NCBI GenBank assembly: GCA_026627385.1
Contig: JAPNUR010000032.1
Span: forward strand, 1 to 32,578
Direction: 5' to 3'
DNA length: 32,578 bases
From: Bacillota bacterium
GTDB taxonomy: Bacteria > Bacillota > Sulfobacillia > Sulfobacillales > Sulfobacillaceae
Part shown: in pieces, positions 17,828 through 27,419 of the stretch
How positions within the stretch are numbered: the stretch's first letter is position 1
Layout of the letters: every line of letters starts with the position of its first letter
The notes under the pieces: generated by a model
What the model was told of the DNA's origin: nothing
Databases searched by the model: none
Seen by the model: only the letters and a program-made list of their open reading frames with translations
Program-made: the position numbers and the translations under genes

Positions 17828-17856
17828 TTGGCAAGTGTCTCTAATCTCGGTAAGAT
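17828..17856 (+). promoter_or_regulatory. Promoter of the thioredoxin gene
   Basis: TTGGCA (17828-17833), a 17-base spacer and TAAGAT (17851-17856), starting right after the preceding terminator and ending 24 bases before the thioredoxin GTG. Confidence 0.65.
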
Positions 17857-17880
17857 GAGGAGAGAGTGGGAGGCGATGAC

Positions 17881-18198
17881 GTGTCAAGCAATGTGGTGGT
17901 AGCAAACGAAACCAACTTTCACAATCTCATCGCTGATGAGAAGCCGGTCCTCGTTGATTTTTGGGCAGCGTGGTGCATGCCGTGCCGTATGGTATCTCCC
18001 ATCCTGGACGAATTGGCTAGTGAACGACCCGATAGTGTGATAGTGGCAAAGCTGAATGTCGACGAAAACCCGTCGCTAGCTGCCCAATACGGTGTGATGA
18101 GCATTCCGACCATTATTCGCTTTCAAAATGGGCAGGAAGTGTCCCGCGTGGTAGGGGCCATGCCTAAAGCGGAGTTAGTGCGCCGGTTGGGATTGTAA
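17881..18198 (+). CDS. trxA: Thioredoxin with a CMPC active site
   Basis: A 105-residue thioredoxin-fold disulfide reductase. [18 protein letters not shown] (about residues 22-39) carries the redox Cys-x-x-Cys, and [21 protein letters not shown] holds the cis-proline. The usual Gly-Pro between the cysteines is Met-Pro here, which may alter redox potential or partner choice. A GTG start behind GGGAGGCG is chosen; an in-frame GTG five codons upstream would place the ribosome binding site inside the gene. It is followed by threonine aldolase. Confidence 0.93.
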   Translation: MSSNVVVANETNFHNLIADEKPVLVDFWAAWCMPCRMVSPILDELASERPDSVIVAKLNVDENPSLAAQYGVMSIPTIIRFQNGQEVSRVVGAMPKAELVRRLGL

Positions 18199-18211
18199 CA
18201 TGAGGACCAAA

Positions 18212-19240
18212 ATGGTGGACCTCCGCTCCGATACGGTCACCAGGCCATCGCCGGCGATGCGCCAGGCGATGGCGGAAGCCGAGGTAGGAGACGATGTTTA
18301 CGGCGAGGATCCGACGGTTAATAAGCTGGAGCGCACGGTAGCCGCAATGCTGGGCAAAGAGTGCGGCCTTTTTGTGCCGAGCGGCACGATGGCCAACCAG
18401 ATTGCCATCTTGGCGCATACCGAGCGCGGCGATGAACTCTTTATTCATCGCGAGAGCCACGCCTATTATTACGAAGGTGCCGCCGCGACATTGTGGGCGG
18501 GTGTGATGGTGACGCTCCTTGAGGGATCTGAAGGCACGTTTTCACCGGACGAGCTCAAATCGCGGGTTCGTCCCCCGAACATCCACCATCCTCGGCCGCG
18601 ACTAGTCTTGTTAGAGAATACGCATAATCGCGCGGGGGGTGCTGCGCTGGGGCCTGACCGGTTGGATCCGGTCATGACCGCAAGCCATGAACTAGGACTG
18701 GCGGTACACGTTGACGGCGCCCGGTTGTTTAATGCAGCGGTGGCCCTGGGGGTGCCTGCGGAACGGCTCGTTCGCGAGGCGGATTCGGTGTCCCTCTGTT
18801 TATCCAAAGGGCTGGGTGCGCCGGTCGGATCGGTCTTGGTGGGTGCACCCGACTTCATTGAGCGCGCGCGGCGCTTTCGCAAGTGGTTGGGGGGCGGCAT
18901 GCGCCAGGCCGGAGTCCTGGCCGCAGCGGGACTGGTGGCATTAGGCAATGTGGGTCGCTTAGCCGATGACCACCGCCGGGCTCGCGAGCTGCGGGACGGC
19001 CTCACGGCGTTGGGCTATCGCGCCTGGGGGCCGAGCGTCCCCACTAACATGGTTATGGTCGACCTCGAAGGTGATGCCCAACCGATGATTGACGCCGCTC
19101 GCGAGCGGGGCGTGCTGATTGGAGCCGTCAGCCCTCATCGTCTAAGGCTAGTGACCCACTTGGATGTGGCGGATGACGATATTCACAGGGCGCTTGATGT
19201 GTTTCACGCACTGCGAGGATACGACGGACATGGCCGATGA
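18212..19240 (+). CDS. ltaE: Low-specificity L-threonine aldolase
   Basis: A PLP enzyme that cleaves L-threonine or L-allo-threonine to glycine and acetaldehyde. The start [17 protein letters not shown] is the family opening, reached from an ATG with GAGG seven bases upstream; an ATG four codons earlier has no such site. [15 protein letters not shown] follows, and [19 protein letters not shown] (about 195-213) contains the PLP lysine. The 342-residue length is normal. The rarA start overlaps its end. Confidence 0.93.
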   Translation: MVDLRSDTVTRPSPAMRQAMAEAEVGDDVYGEDPTVNKLERTVAAMLGKECGLFVPSGTMANQIAILAHTERGDELFIHRESHAYYYEGAAATLWAGVMVTLLEGSEGTFSPDELKSRVRPPNIHHPRPRLVLLENTHNRAGGAALGPDRLDPVMTASHELGLAVHVDGARLFNAAVALGVPAERLVREADSVSLCLSKGLGAPVGSVLVGAPDFIERARRFRKWLGGGMRQAGVLAAAGLVALGNVGRLADDHRRARELRDGLTALGYRAWGPSVPTNMVMVDLEGDAQPMIDAARERGVLIGAVSPHRLRLVTHLDVADDDIHRALDVFHALRGYDGHGR

Positions 19241-20576
19241 TTTGTTTTCCCAGTTGGGAGCCGATGAGCGCCATAAGGCAGCCCCGTTGGCCTCCCGTCT
19301 ACGGCCGCGGCAGTTGGAGGAGATTGTCGGACAAGACCATCTTATTGGTCAAGATGGCCTGTTGACGGCGATGGCTCGTGCTCACTCTTTGCGTTCGTCG
19401 ATTTTTTATGGGCCTCCAGGCACCGGGAAAACCACGGTGGCGGAGATTTTAGCCCGTAGCCAAGGGTGGGCTTATGTCGCGTTGTCAGCCGTAGCCACGG
19501 GGATCCAAGATATTCGCAAGGTCGCTGATCAAGCGCGCGATCGGTGGGGCATGGAGAGCCGTGGCACCGTCCTGTTTTTGGATGAGATTCATCGCTTTTC
19601 TAAAAGTCAACAAGATGTCTTATTGCCCTATATTGAGGACGGCACATTTGTCCTTTTGGGAGCCACGACGGAAAATCCCTGGGTTTCGCTGAATAACGCC
19701 CTCTTATCGCGGTGCTTGCTTGTGGAGTTTCGGTCGTTAACGCCGGCAGAGGTTGTGGTCATTTTGCAGCGCGCGTGGGCGCGGCGCCACGAGTGGTGGC
19801 ATGAGGGCATCGCGGATAATGGTGTGTTTGAAGCGATCGCGCGCCGAGTCCACGGCGATGCGAGGCTGGCGCTGACAATTTTGGAGCGCGCCACACTTTT
19901 GGCTGATAGCCTGGGCGTGGCCCACTTAACCGTACCGCTGCTAGACCGCGTGTGGCAGGACTTTGCCCACTATTACGACGCTCAGGGCGATTACCATTAC
20001 GATTTAGCGTCTGCGTTCATTAAGAGCATTCGCGGGTCTGATCCGGATGCCGCATTGTATTGGATGGGGCGCATGCTTCAAGGCGGCGAGGATCCGCGCT
20101 TTATTGCCCGCCGGCTTCTCGTGCACGCCGCCGAAGATATTGGCTTGGCCGATCCTAGGGCGCTCTTGGTCGCCCATGCCGCCACATTTGCGTTGGAAAC
20201 AGTAGGGATGCCCGAGGCGCGTATTCCGCTGGCAGAAGCGGTCCTCTATTTGGCAACCGCCCCCAAATCCCACAGCGTAGTGGCGGCGTTGGCGCAGCTG
20301 GATGACGCGCTAAAGCGGTGGCCGGATGCGCCGGTGCCGGAAGAGCTCCGCGATCGCCACTTTAACCCTCGCATCCAAAAACCGTACCGTTATCCGCACG
20401 ATGCGCCCGGCCACTTTTTGCCCGATAGGCATGTCCCCCCTGAGATGGGGACCCTGGAGCTGTATGATCCGAGCGACCAAGGCGAGGAACAGGGGATTGC
20501 CGAACGATTAGCCTGGTGGCGCGCGCAACGAGCACAAGAAGACCAAGCCGGCGGAGCCGACGAACATAAGTCGTGA
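19230..20576 (+). CDS. rarA: Replication-associated recombination protein A (MgsA/RarA AAA+ ATPase)
   Basis: Acts at stalled replication forks. The 448-residue protein has Walker [14 protein letters not shown] (about 56-68), Walker [17 protein letters not shown] (about 112-127), sensor 1 [13 protein letters not shown], and the C-terminal tetramerisation and MgsA_C regions ([36 protein letters not shown]). The ATG at 19230 follows GAGGATA and gives the family start ADDLFSQL. It overlaps ltaE by 11 bases. In Bacillus the orthologue yrvN lies close to hisS-aspS. Confidence 0.95.
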   Translation: MADDLFSQLGADERHKAAPLASRLRPRQLEEIVGQDHLIGQDGLLTAMARAHSLRSSIFYGPPGTGKTTVAEILARSQGWAYVALSAVATGIQDIRKVADQARDRWGMESRGTVLFLDEIHRFSKSQQDVLLPYIEDGTFVLLGATTENPWVSLNNALLSRCLLVEFRSLTPAEVVVILQRAWARRHEWWHEGIADNGVFEAIARRVHGDARLALTILERATLLADSLGVAHLTVPLLDRVWQDFAHYYDAQGDYHYDLASAFIKSIRGSDPDAALYWMGRMLQGGEDPRFIARRLLVHAAEDIGLADPRALLVAHAATFALETVGMPEARIPLAEAVLYLATAPKSHSVVAALAQLDDALKRWPDAPVPEELRDRHFNPRIQKPYRYPHDAPGHFLPDRHVPPEMGTLELYDPSDQGEEQGIAERLAWWRAQRAQEDQAGGADEHKS

Positions 20577-20608
20577 GTATTCCGTCTAGTATGACACTTT
20601 ATTGCAAT

Positions 20609-20638
20609 TTTAACCGGTGATGTATACTCATCGTAGGC
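20609..20638 (+). promoter_or_regulatory. Possible promoter of the succinate dehydrogenase operon
   Basis: TATACT at 20633-20638 is a good -10 box. Upstream, TTATTG (20609-20614) gives an 18-base spacer; TTGCAA three bases later gives only 15. The -35 assignment is uncertain. Confidence 0.4.
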
Positions 20639-20691
20639 TAGTCATTGCTAGGCTAGCACTTATTTCGGCAATAGCGGTGGAGGGGATTTGC

Positions 20692-21447
20692 ATGGCTCAA
20701 CCCCTGGAGTCATCAACGGCCACTCGGCCTCGACCACAAGCGAAGGGCAAACCCTATTGGGTGGAGCCGCTCGTCACCTCGGTGGTCCTTGGGGTGTGGG
20801 TTCTCTATTCATTGTGGGAAGTGTTTTTTCACAATAGCGGGACGTATGGAAACTATGTATCGCCATACTTTTCTCCTGGTGTGGGCAAGTGGTTTGGCTG
20901 GCACCTTCTAGACGCGTTATACGTCGCGTGGGTGCCATTTTTGTTTCGCTTTTCCTGTTATTACTATCGGAAAGAGTATTACCGCGGATTTTTTTGGGAT
21001 CCGCCCGCCTGTTACCAGGTGGACAAACCCCGCCCGCGTTATCGTGGAGAAACCAAGTGGCCGCTGGCGATCAATAATTTGCACAGATATTTTTGGTATC
21101 TGGCATTTATTGTGTTGATCTTTTTGTGGAAAGATGCGGTGGAGGCCTTCTTTTTCAAGAATGGGTTTGGCGTGGGCATAGGCAGCTTGCTGTTATTAAT
21201 TAACGCGGTGTTATTGACGTTTTACACGTTTTCTTGCCACGCCTTTCGCCATATGGTAGGTGGGCGCAAGGATTGCTACTCCTGCGACGGCAAGCCAACG
21301 ACGGCGTATAAACTGTGGCATCGAGTGTCGCAGTGGAACGTCTTTCATGGAACCTGGGCCTGGGCTTCTTTAGCGTCGGTATGGGCCGCCGACCTCTATA
21401 TTCGACTCCTGATTATGGGAGTCATACATGACGTGAGGTTGTTCTAA
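20692..21447 (+). CDS. sdhC: Succinate dehydrogenase membrane anchor / cytochrome b-like subunit
   Basis: A 251-residue membrane protein with about five hydrophobic segments (near residues 22-42, 70-90, 125-145, 160-185 and 225-245). It is immediately upstream of sdhA and sdhB, overlapping sdhA by one base (TAATG). Candidate haem ligands are histidines in NNLHRYFWYL, FSCHAFRHMVGG and NVFHGTWAW, and a DCYSCDG pair of cysteines lies near residue 203. It does not closely resemble the short SdhC/SdhD of proteobacteria; the role is assigned mostly from the operon. The start is the ATG behind GGAGGGG; an upstream frame extension has no ribosome binding site. Confidence 0.75.
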   Translation: MAQPLESSTATRPRPQAKGKPYWVEPLVTSVVLGVWVLYSLWEVFFHNSGTYGNYVSPYFSPGVGKWFGWHLLDALYVAWVPFLFRFSCYYYRKEYYRGFFWDPPACYQVDKPRPRYRGETKWPLAINNLHRYFWYLAFIVLIFLWKDAVEAFFFKNGFGVGIGSLLLLINAVLLTFYTFSCHAFRHMVGGRKDCYSCDGKPTTAYKLWHRVSQWNVFHGTWAWASLASVWAADLYIRLLIMGVIHDVRLF

Positions 21448-23213
21448 TGAAGCAGGAAACGTACGAGACGTTAGATTATGACATTATTGTCATTGGCGCT
21501 GGCGGCTCCGGACTCCGCGCCGCGGTCGCGGCATCGGAAGGTTCGGGGCTCAAAGTTGCGGTCATTACGAAGTCCCTCTTGGGCAAGGCGCATACAGTGA
21601 TGGCCGAGGGCGGCGTTGCAGCCTCCTTTGGCAATTTAGACGCGCCTGATGGCTGGGAAACGCACTTTTACGATACGATGCGCAGCGGTCATTTCATCAA
21701 CAACTACCGCATGGTAGAGATCTTTGCCAAAGAAGCGCCCGATCGGGTACTGGAGTTGGAGTCCTGGGGCGCCGTCTTTGACCGCACGCCGGAGGGCCGG
21801 ATCATGCAAAGGCCCTTTGGTGCGCACACCTTTCGCCGCCTTTGTCACATTGGAGACCATACGGGATTGGAATTAATCCGGACGATGCAATACAAGGCGA
21901 TTCACACCGGCATCGACGTCTTCCAAGAAGTGACGATGACCAAACTGCTCATAAGTCACGGCCGGGTGGCGGGGGCGTTTGGGTATTTCCGGGCCGACGG
22001 GCGGTTTGTGTTGTTTCGTGCGCGCGCGGTAGTCTTGGCAACCGGTGGCTGGGGCAAAGTGTACAAAGTCACCTCGAACAGCTGGGAGAGCACAGGTGAC
22101 GGCGCCGCCTTAGCGTTTCGGGCTGGTGCTGACTTGATGGACATGGAGATGGTGCAGTTTCACCCGACAGGCATGGTGTGGCCTCCGGGCGTCCGCGGCA
22201 TCTTGGTGACAGAAGGCGTGCGCGGCGAAGGGGGGCTTTTGTACAACTCCGAGGGCGAGCGCTTTATGCAGCGCTACGATCCTGAGCGGATGGAGCTGTC
22301 CTCCCGCGATGTGGTGGCGCGGTCCATTTTCAAGGAGGTCCAGGCCGGACGCGGCACCCCGCACGGCGGCGCCTGGCTAGATATCAGCCACAAAGGCCCG
22401 GAGTATGTCAAGATGAAATTGCCTGGTATGTATGAGCAGTTCTTGACCTTGGCGGACCTTGACATTACCAAGGAGCGCTTTGAAGTGGCACCGACGTGTC
22501 ACTATACCATGGGTGGGTTGCGCGTGGAGCCGGAGACCTGTGCGACCAACATTCCTGGATTATTTGCCGCGGGTGAGGTAGCCTGCGGATTGCACGGGGC
22601 GAACCGCTTGGGCGGCAACTCGTTATCCGATCTCTTGGTGTTTGGCCGCCGTGCGGGGATGGGAGCGCGGGAGTACGTGGCAGGCGGGGTGGCCCTTGCC
22701 GAAGTCGATGAGGCGGAGATTGGTCAAGAAATGGAGCGGGTGCTGGCGCCGTTTGAACGGGAGGGTGGGGTCAATCCCTATCATATTCACGAGCGGTTGC
22801 AGGAAATCATGACCAATCACGCCGGAATTATGCGGTCAGGCGAGATCTTGGAACAAGGATTGCAAAAAGTCCTTGAGCTCAAAGAAGAAGCGCGCAATAT
22901 GTCAATTCAGGGATCGCGCACGTACAACCCCGGCTGGCACGCCGTGTTTGACGTGGAAAATATGCTGCTGCTGTCCGAGGGGATTATCCGGAGTGCTTTG
23001 GAACGCAAGGAAAGTCGTGGCGCGCATTGGCGCACCGACTTCCCGGATGAGCTTCCGGAGTGGCAGAAGATCAATTTTGTAGAGCGTTACGATGGCGAGG
23101 CCATTCGCATCCGCACTGAGCCGGTCAAAGAGATGCCGGAGTATCTCGCCAAGCTATTTACCTATGGCAAGGCGCCAGGACTCGTCAAGCAAAGCGAGAA
23201 AAAGGAGGCTTAA
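21447..23213 (+). CDS. sdhA: Succinate dehydrogenase / fumarate reductase flavoprotein subunit
   Basis: Oxidises succinate to fumarate with covalently bound FAD. In 588 residues: FAD-binding IIVIGAGGSGLRAA (about 13-26); KAHTVMAEGGVAAS with the histidine (about residue 49) that normally carries FAD; MVQFHPTGM near 236; CHYTMGGLRVEP near 350; and GANRLGGNSLSDLLVFGRRAG near 385-405. A C-terminal helical domain ends the protein. It is co-transcribed with the anchor gene and sdhB. Confidence 0.95.
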   Translation: MKQETYETLDYDIIVIGAGGSGLRAAVAASEGSGLKVAVITKSLLGKAHTVMAEGGVAASFGNLDAPDGWETHFYDTMRSGHFINNYRMVEIFAKEAPDRVLELESWGAVFDRTPEGRIMQRPFGAHTFRRLCHIGDHTGLELIRTMQYKAIHTGIDVFQEVTMTKLLISHGRVAGAFGYFRADGRFVLFRARAVVLATGGWGKVYKVTSNSWESTGDGAALAFRAGADLMDMEMVQFHPTGMVWPPGVRGILVTEGVRGEGGLLYNSEGERFMQRYDPERMELSSRDVVARSIFKEVQAGRGTPHGGAWLDISHKGPEYVKMKLPGMYEQFLTLADLDITKERFEVAPTCHYTMGGLRVEPETCATNIPGLFAAGEVACGLHGANRLGGNSLSDLLVFGRRAGMGAREYVAGGVALAEVDEAEIGQEMERVLAPFEREGGVNPYHIHERLQEIMTNHAGIMRSGEILEQGLQKVLELKEEARNMSIQGSRTYNPGWHAVFDVENMLLLSEGIIRSALERKESRGAHWRTDFPDELPEWQKINFVERYDGEAIRIRTEPVKEMPEYLAKLFTYGKAPGLVKQSEKKEA

Positions 23214-23215
23214 GC

Positions 23216-23989
23216 ATGGCGGAGGAATTTACCTTGAGCGTGTGGCGGGGTGACGCCTCCGGTGGCCATGAAGTGGAATACCGGGTGCCGAAAGAAACCG
23301 GCATGGTGGTGCTGGATGCTTTGCACTACATTCAGCATAATCTGGCACCGGATTTGGCCGTACGGTGGAATTGCAAGGCGGCACATTGCGGATCGTGCGG
23401 GGCCGAGGTCAACGGGGTGCCCAAACTGTTGTGCAAGACGCGCATGGACGACTACGCGGGACAAACCGTGTCCGTGCGTCCCATGAAGACCTTTCCCGTC
23501 ATTAAGGATCTGGTGACTGATGTCTCTTGGAACTACCAAGTGGCCCAAGAGATTCCTCCGTTGGCACCCACGGTGCCGGCGCCGTTTAACATGCAGCAAA
23601 TTGATGCCGACCGCGTCCAGGAGTTTCATCGTTGTATTGAATGCTTCTTGTGCCAGGACACGTGCCACGTATTGCGCGACCATCACGGCCGCGACAAGTA
23701 TTTTGGACCGCGGTTCATGGTGAAGATTGCGGAATTTGAAATGCACCCCATGGACGGAGCCGACCGGGTGCCCCTCTTAGCCCACGAAGCCGGCGTCAAC
23801 ATGTGTAACGTTACCAAGTGTTGTACCGAGGTCTGTCCGCAACACATTCGCATTACTGATAACGCGATTATTCCGCTGAAAGAACGCGTGGCCGACCGAT
23901 ATTACGATCCTGTGAGGATGTTATTGCGCCGCCTCAGCGGACGGAAGAAAGCGGCGGATGCGCCGTCATCCACATCGGTGGCGACGTAA
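23216..23989 (+). CDS. sdhB: Succinate dehydrogenase / fumarate reductase iron-sulfur subunit
   Basis: Carries electrons from FAD to quinone. The 257-residue protein has a plant-type [2Fe-2S] site (CKAAHCGSCG, with the fourth Cys in PKLLC, about residues 53-74) and a C-terminal ferredoxin-like domain with CIECFLCQDTC (about 140-150) and MCNVTKCCTEVCPQHI (about 199-214) for the [4Fe-4S] and [3Fe-4S] clusters. AAAGGAGG lies just before the ATG, two bases after sdhA. A strong terminator follows. Confidence 0.94.
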   Translation: MAEEFTLSVWRGDASGGHEVEYRVPKETGMVVLDALHYIQHNLAPDLAVRWNCKAAHCGSCGAEVNGVPKLLCKTRMDDYAGQTVSVRPMKTFPVIKDLVTDVSWNYQVAQEIPPLAPTVPAPFNMQQIDADRVQEFHRCIECFLCQDTCHVLRDHHGRDKYFGPRFMVKIAEFEMHPMDGADRVPLLAHEAGVNMCNVTKCCTEVCPQHIRITDNAIIPLKERVADRYYDPVRMLLRRLSGRKKAADAPSSTSVAT

Positions 23990-24001
23990 CGCTTCTTACG
24001 C

Positions 24002-24033
24002 GAGGCCGCGCCGCAGCGTGCGGCCTCTTTTTT
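24002..24033 (+). terminator. Intrinsic terminator of the sdh operon
   Basis: GAGGCCGC (24002-24009) and GCGGCCTC (24020-24027) pair perfectly, followed by TTTTTT. Confidence 0.92.
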
Positions 24034-24164
24034 ATCTCGGCGACGGACATCGATGCGTTATAGAGGCGCTGGGTTATGCGTCTCTCCTATAAACGCGCCG
24101 GGGCATCAGGGTAATAGGGCCCTAACATTGCTTTGGGAAGTTCTGCTAAAGGAGGACTACGCGC

Positions 24165-25289
24165 TTGCAACGATGGAGGACACGGTGGCGCGGTATCGCG
24201 ACCGCGCTGGGTCTAGCGCTATTCCTGGCAGGGTGTGGGCAGGGCACAGCGCCGCACCAGTCGGCGCTCCAACCTAAGGCACCACATGATCGCCAACCCC
24301 AGTTATGGCGAAGTGCCGGACCCACCCGCGTACTGCCGGGGGATGTGCTCATTGCCGACTCGCACGCCAATCGGATCATTCTGGTCAATCCCCAGAAGCA
24401 GATTATTTGGCAATATCCTAAGCCCGGGCAGGTGTCGCAACTGCACGATGATGACGATGTCTTTTTTGGCCCCCATTTTGACGAAATTATCACCAACCAG
24501 GAAGGCTATAACGTGATTTCCATCCTCAACTTTCGGACGGGAAAGGTGGTGTGGAATTACGGGCATCCTGGGGTCCCAGGGAATTTACCGGGTTATCTCA
24601 ACACCCCCGACGATGCCTTTTTGTACCAGACCCCGCATGGCGACGTCATCACCGTGGCCGATATTAGAAACCAACGGATCCTCTTCATCAATCGCGCGAC
24701 CAGGGCCATTGTCAAGCAGTACGGCGAAACAGGGGTGCAGGTGGCCAATCCCCCCACCACGTTTAACGCCCCTAATGGCGATTTTCCCGCGCCCCACGGG
24801 GGACTTTTGGTGACGCAAATTGGCGCCAACGATGCGGTGCTGTTGAATCGTCAGGGCCAAGTGGAGTGGACTGTACACTTTCCGTCCCAATTTTATTACC
24901 CGTCGGATGCCAACTTTACGCCCAACGGGAACATCATTGTCGCGTTTTACACCAATCCCGGCGCTGTAGTGGAAATGACGCCCCAAGGACGCGTCGTTTG
25001 GGAGTACGATGTCACCCATGGTCCGGGCATGTTAAATCATCCGTCCTTGGCGGTGATGATGAAAAACGGCATGGTGTTGCTGAACGATGATTATAATGAT
25101 CGGGTCATTGTCATTAATCCGCGCACGAACCAGATTGTGTGGCAATATGGCCATACCGGCGTGCCCGGGACCCAACCCGGCTATTTAGACATTCCCGACG
25201 GATTAGACCTTCTCCCCCCAGGAGTGGTGCCAGGCGGCCATAACGGCGTGGGTGGCCATCTTTGGAGTTACTCCGACAACGGGCTGTGA
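24165..25289 (+). CDS. Secreted beta-propeller lipoprotein (NHL/PQQ-like, arylsulfotransferase-like)
   Basis: A 374-residue exported protein. The N-terminus has Arg-rich residues, a hydrophobic stretch and the lipobox LFLAGC (Cys near 24), so it should be a lipid-anchored surface protein. The rest consists of repeated propeller blades: VNPQKQIIWQYP, GKVVWNYGHPGVPGNLPGYL, TPQGRVVWEYD and NQIVWQYGHTGVPGTQPGYL. The IVWQYG...PG.LN.PDDA pattern resembles NHL/arylsulfotransferase-like proteins. Substrate unknown. It starts at a TTG nine bases after AAAGGAGG. No operon partners are seen. Confidence 0.72.
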   Translation: MQRWRTRWRGIATALGLALFLAGCGQGTAPHQSALQPKAPHDRQPQLWRSAGPTRVLPGDVLIADSHANRIILVNPQKQIIWQYPKPGQVSQLHDDDDVFFGPHFDEIITNQEGYNVISILNFRTGKVVWNYGHPGVPGNLPGYLNTPDDAFLYQTPHGDVITVADIRNQRILFINRATRAIVKQYGETGVQVANPPTTFNAPNGDFPAPHGGLLVTQIGANDAVLLNRQGQVEWTVHFPSQFYYPSDANFTPNGNIIVAFYTNPGAVVEMTPQGRVVWEYDVTHGPGMLNHPSLAVMMKNGMVLLNDDYNDRVIVINPRTNQIVWQYGHTGVPGTQPGYLDIPDGLDLLPPGVVPGGHNGVGGHLWSYSDNGL

Positions 25290-25576
25290 GGGATAGCCAT
25301 CGGGCGGGGGAATGGTTAGGCGGTTTGTCGCGAAATGGCGATAGATGTGCAACAATCCGCGTGAGACAGTGATGGACATGCAATTATAATGTGATCACTG
25401 AGGGTGCCGATGAGCATACTTCGGTCCTGATCCCCCGTCCGTGGCATCTGAATTGTCGCCGTCCTGCGATTTCCCTGTGCGGCAATGGGCGGGTGAGACG
25501 CGCCCGGCATATGTGTCGTCCGTGTCGCAATTGGCCAAGAAAAGCGTGACAGCCGAGCAAAAAGGAGTGTGCCGCC
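25290..25576. other. Intergenic stretch before the acetyltransferase gene
   Basis: No gene seen. A TATAAT lies at about 25385-25390 in GCAATTATAATGTG, with only a weak -35 candidate (TGAGAC) 17 bases upstream. If it is a promoter, the leader to the acetyltransferase would be about 180 bases. Confidence 0.35.
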
Positions 25577-26152
25577 ATTTTCACTGACATCAGCCAAATC
25601 CGAATTATGCCCGTCGATGAGTCGCAGGCTAAAGAATACCGGAATCTCTATCTTCGTAACCAAGAACACCTCATGTATTCACAACCCCAAAGGACTGAGG
25701 AATTTTACACGGTCGATGGGCAATGGCGACTTTTGAAAGATCAAAGACAAGCGTTTGCCGCCGGATCGGCATATACGTTTGGAATCTTTTGTGACCGAGA
25801 TCTTGTGGGACGAGTGGCGCTAAGCGGTGTTGAGCGTGGTCCGTTTCAGAATGCCCACATAGGATTTTTTGTGGATAAATCGGCACAACATCGCGGCATT
25901 GCGACTCAGGCAGTGAGACTGGCCGTAGACTTCGGATTTAACGAGGCGAGGTTGCACCGGATTGATGCTGCGGTAATGCCTGGAAACCTTTCATCCATGA
26001 GAGTTCTTGAAAAGAACGGTTTTCAGGTGATCGGCCTGTCACCGCGTCACCTTCAAATTGCGGGGGGCTGGCGCGATCACGTGTTGTTGGCGGTGACCAG
26101 GGAGATCTATGCTGACAGAGCCGAACCTCCTCAGCAGGTTGTCATCGGATAA
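25577..26152 (+). CDS. GNAT family N-acetyltransferase (RimJ/RimL type), probable ATT start
   Basis: A GCN5-related acetyltransferase: acetyl-CoA binding is shown by GFFVDKSAQHRGIATQAVRLAVDFGF and by NLSSMRVLEKNGFQVIG, both RimJ/RimL-like. The target is unknown. The first ATG (25607) lies inside the first beta strand (ISQIRIMPVD) and has no ribosome binding site. Ten codons upstream is an ATT (25577) exactly nine bases after AAAAAGGAG, giving 191 residues and a complete first strand. ATT starts are rare but known (infC). The start is inferred; the family is clear. Confidence 0.8.
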   Translation: MFTDISQIRIMPVDESQAKEYRNLYLRNQEHLMYSQPQRTEEFYTVDGQWRLLKDQRQAFAAGSAYTFGIFCDRDLVGRVALSGVERGPFQNAHIGFFVDKSAQHRGIATQAVRLAVDFGFNEARLHRIDAAVMPGNLSSMRVLEKNGFQVIGLSPRHLQIAGGWRDHVLLAVTREIYADRAEPPQQVVIG

Positions 26153-26377
26153 GGGTTTCACCAAAGCTTCGGTTCATGACATCAAGTCCCTTGTCCAGCA
26201 AATTGGCTGTAACGGGGGCGAGCCCCCAGGGGATGCCCGGAGCGCCCGCGACCGCGCGGGGAGACGGCGGCAGCGCTGGCCTTGAGCGCTTTCCATAGGA
26301 TGTGTCATCCCCCATAGACGCTAACTTAAAGCATGGTGGTTTGGGCGTAGAGGGGTGCTTAGCACGGGTCGGAAATA

Positions 26378-26398
26378 GGATGGAAAACCATTCCATCC
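26378..26398. promoter_or_regulatory. Perfect inverted repeat, operator-like
   Basis: GGATGGAA (26378-26385) and TTCCATCC (26391-26398) are exact complements around AACCA, ending four bases before the GGAG ribosome binding site of a small reading frame. It could be an operator or a hairpin masking the start. Confidence 0.4.
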
Positions 26399-26414
26399 CC
26401 TGGAGATGACGAGC

Positions 26415-26627
26415 ATGAAGACACGTGAGATGGCAACAAATCCTGAAACGTCAGATCTCGATAGTCCATGGGCGAACGCGAAGCATTTTCTCCCCCAGGG
26501 GCGGCAGGATGCCGATTGGGCGTACGAAGCCATGACCCGTTTACGGGCGATTTCGTACAGTCCTTGGCAATATCGTCAACAGTTAACGTCTAAACTGACG
26601 GATAATGATCTTTGCATGACCGGCTAA
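26415..26627 (+). pseudogene. Unrecognised small gene, perhaps frameshifted
   Basis: From an ATG nine bases after GGAG, 70 codons encode a polar protein beginning MKTREMATNPETSDLDSPWA and containing HFLPQGRQDADWAYEAMTRL. It ends at a stop at 26625. A neighbouring frame (from about 26612) continues with RGSLAKIHKDLIALTNTPGS and SVQMVRSIFQDWLSKYTVN, which looks compositionally similar, so one longer protein may have been broken by a frameshift near 26615. I recognise no family. Confidence 0.3.
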
Positions 26628-27281
26628 CCATTTCTCGCGCTCGCGGAAGTTTGGCAAAGATACATAAAGACTTGATCGCCCTCACAAACACCCCCGGATC
26701 ACCCACGTTGTCGCAGGCCAGCGTCCAGATGGTGCGCAGCATTTTCCAGGACTGGCTTAGTAAATACACTGTAAATGCTGAAACTACAGTACTGAACCAC
26801 TCCCCACGGATAAATCCCGATGCATTACCCACATCGATTTTCAGAGACGGACGAACCCGGTGGAGGAACCAGACAGAGGGGGGCAATGGTTCGGTGGCGA
26901 TGAATGATGGGGCCCGGGACGCGAGACCGGACCCGCTGGGGGCTTCGCAGGGGAGACGGAGTCTGGATTCCCGCATGGAACAGTGCGGGACGTGGGGACC
27001 AGTCACCGCTGATCTTGGGCCGGAAAGTTCAGCAGTGGTCCCGGCGATGCAAAATCTCCCACATGACGGTGAGGTCTTCCAGCCGCCGGTACCCGCACCA
27101 GAGGGTTTTCGCGCCTGGGTCCCCGTCGCCCCGCCGGCCCAGAAAGCCCCCCAATTCAGCAATCCAGTATTGGGGAATTTATAGTTGCGCGCAACAGCAG
27201 GGCGCCTGGTGGGTCGCTCCGCACTTGGTCGGCCGGTTTGCGGTCACGGCATGGGGGCCGGAAGCCATGCAGCGTTTGTCC

Positions 27282-27368
27282 TCATACGAGCCCGGGCACG
27301 AGACGGCGTGCCACTTCCTGATCTTGCTCGGGATTCGGGTACAGGCGACATCGATAGCCGTTGAGCAT
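27282..27368 (-). pseudogene. Start of a decayed TnpB, divergent from tnpA
   Basis: A minus-strand ATG at 27368 begins MLNGYRCRLYPNPEQDQEVA, a typical TnpB opening (YRxRLYPxPEQ). The frame stops after 28 codons with nothing recognisable after it. It lies head-to-head with tnpA, as in IS605. I infer an IS605-like element whose tnpB has been lost. Confidence 0.6.
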
Positions 27369-27419
27369 GGGATCACGCTCTTGTCTACGTTCTGGTTCTC
27401 ATTATATCATTAAGCTACG

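Larger units (their letters stand above)
26153..27419. other. Decayed region upstream of tnpA
   Basis: About 1.3 kb in which open frames on both strands are mediocre and end or shift without recognisable domains. It includes GGGGGC/GCCCCC hairpin arms (26214-26227), a possible broken small gene from 26415, a perfect palindrome GTTGCGCGCAAC (27184-27195), and the start of a second TnpB on the minus strand. It appears to be mobile-element and passenger debris. I cannot assign the bulk of it. Confidence 0.4.

Noticed and set aside
17645-17902. 85-codon frame across the 6S RNA region
   Set aside because: It reads through a structured RNA and its terminator and has no family resemblance.
26590-27184. 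190-codon frames on both strands upstream of tnpA
   Set aside because: They are mirror frames in GC-rich DNA with no domain or good start; neither can be preferred.
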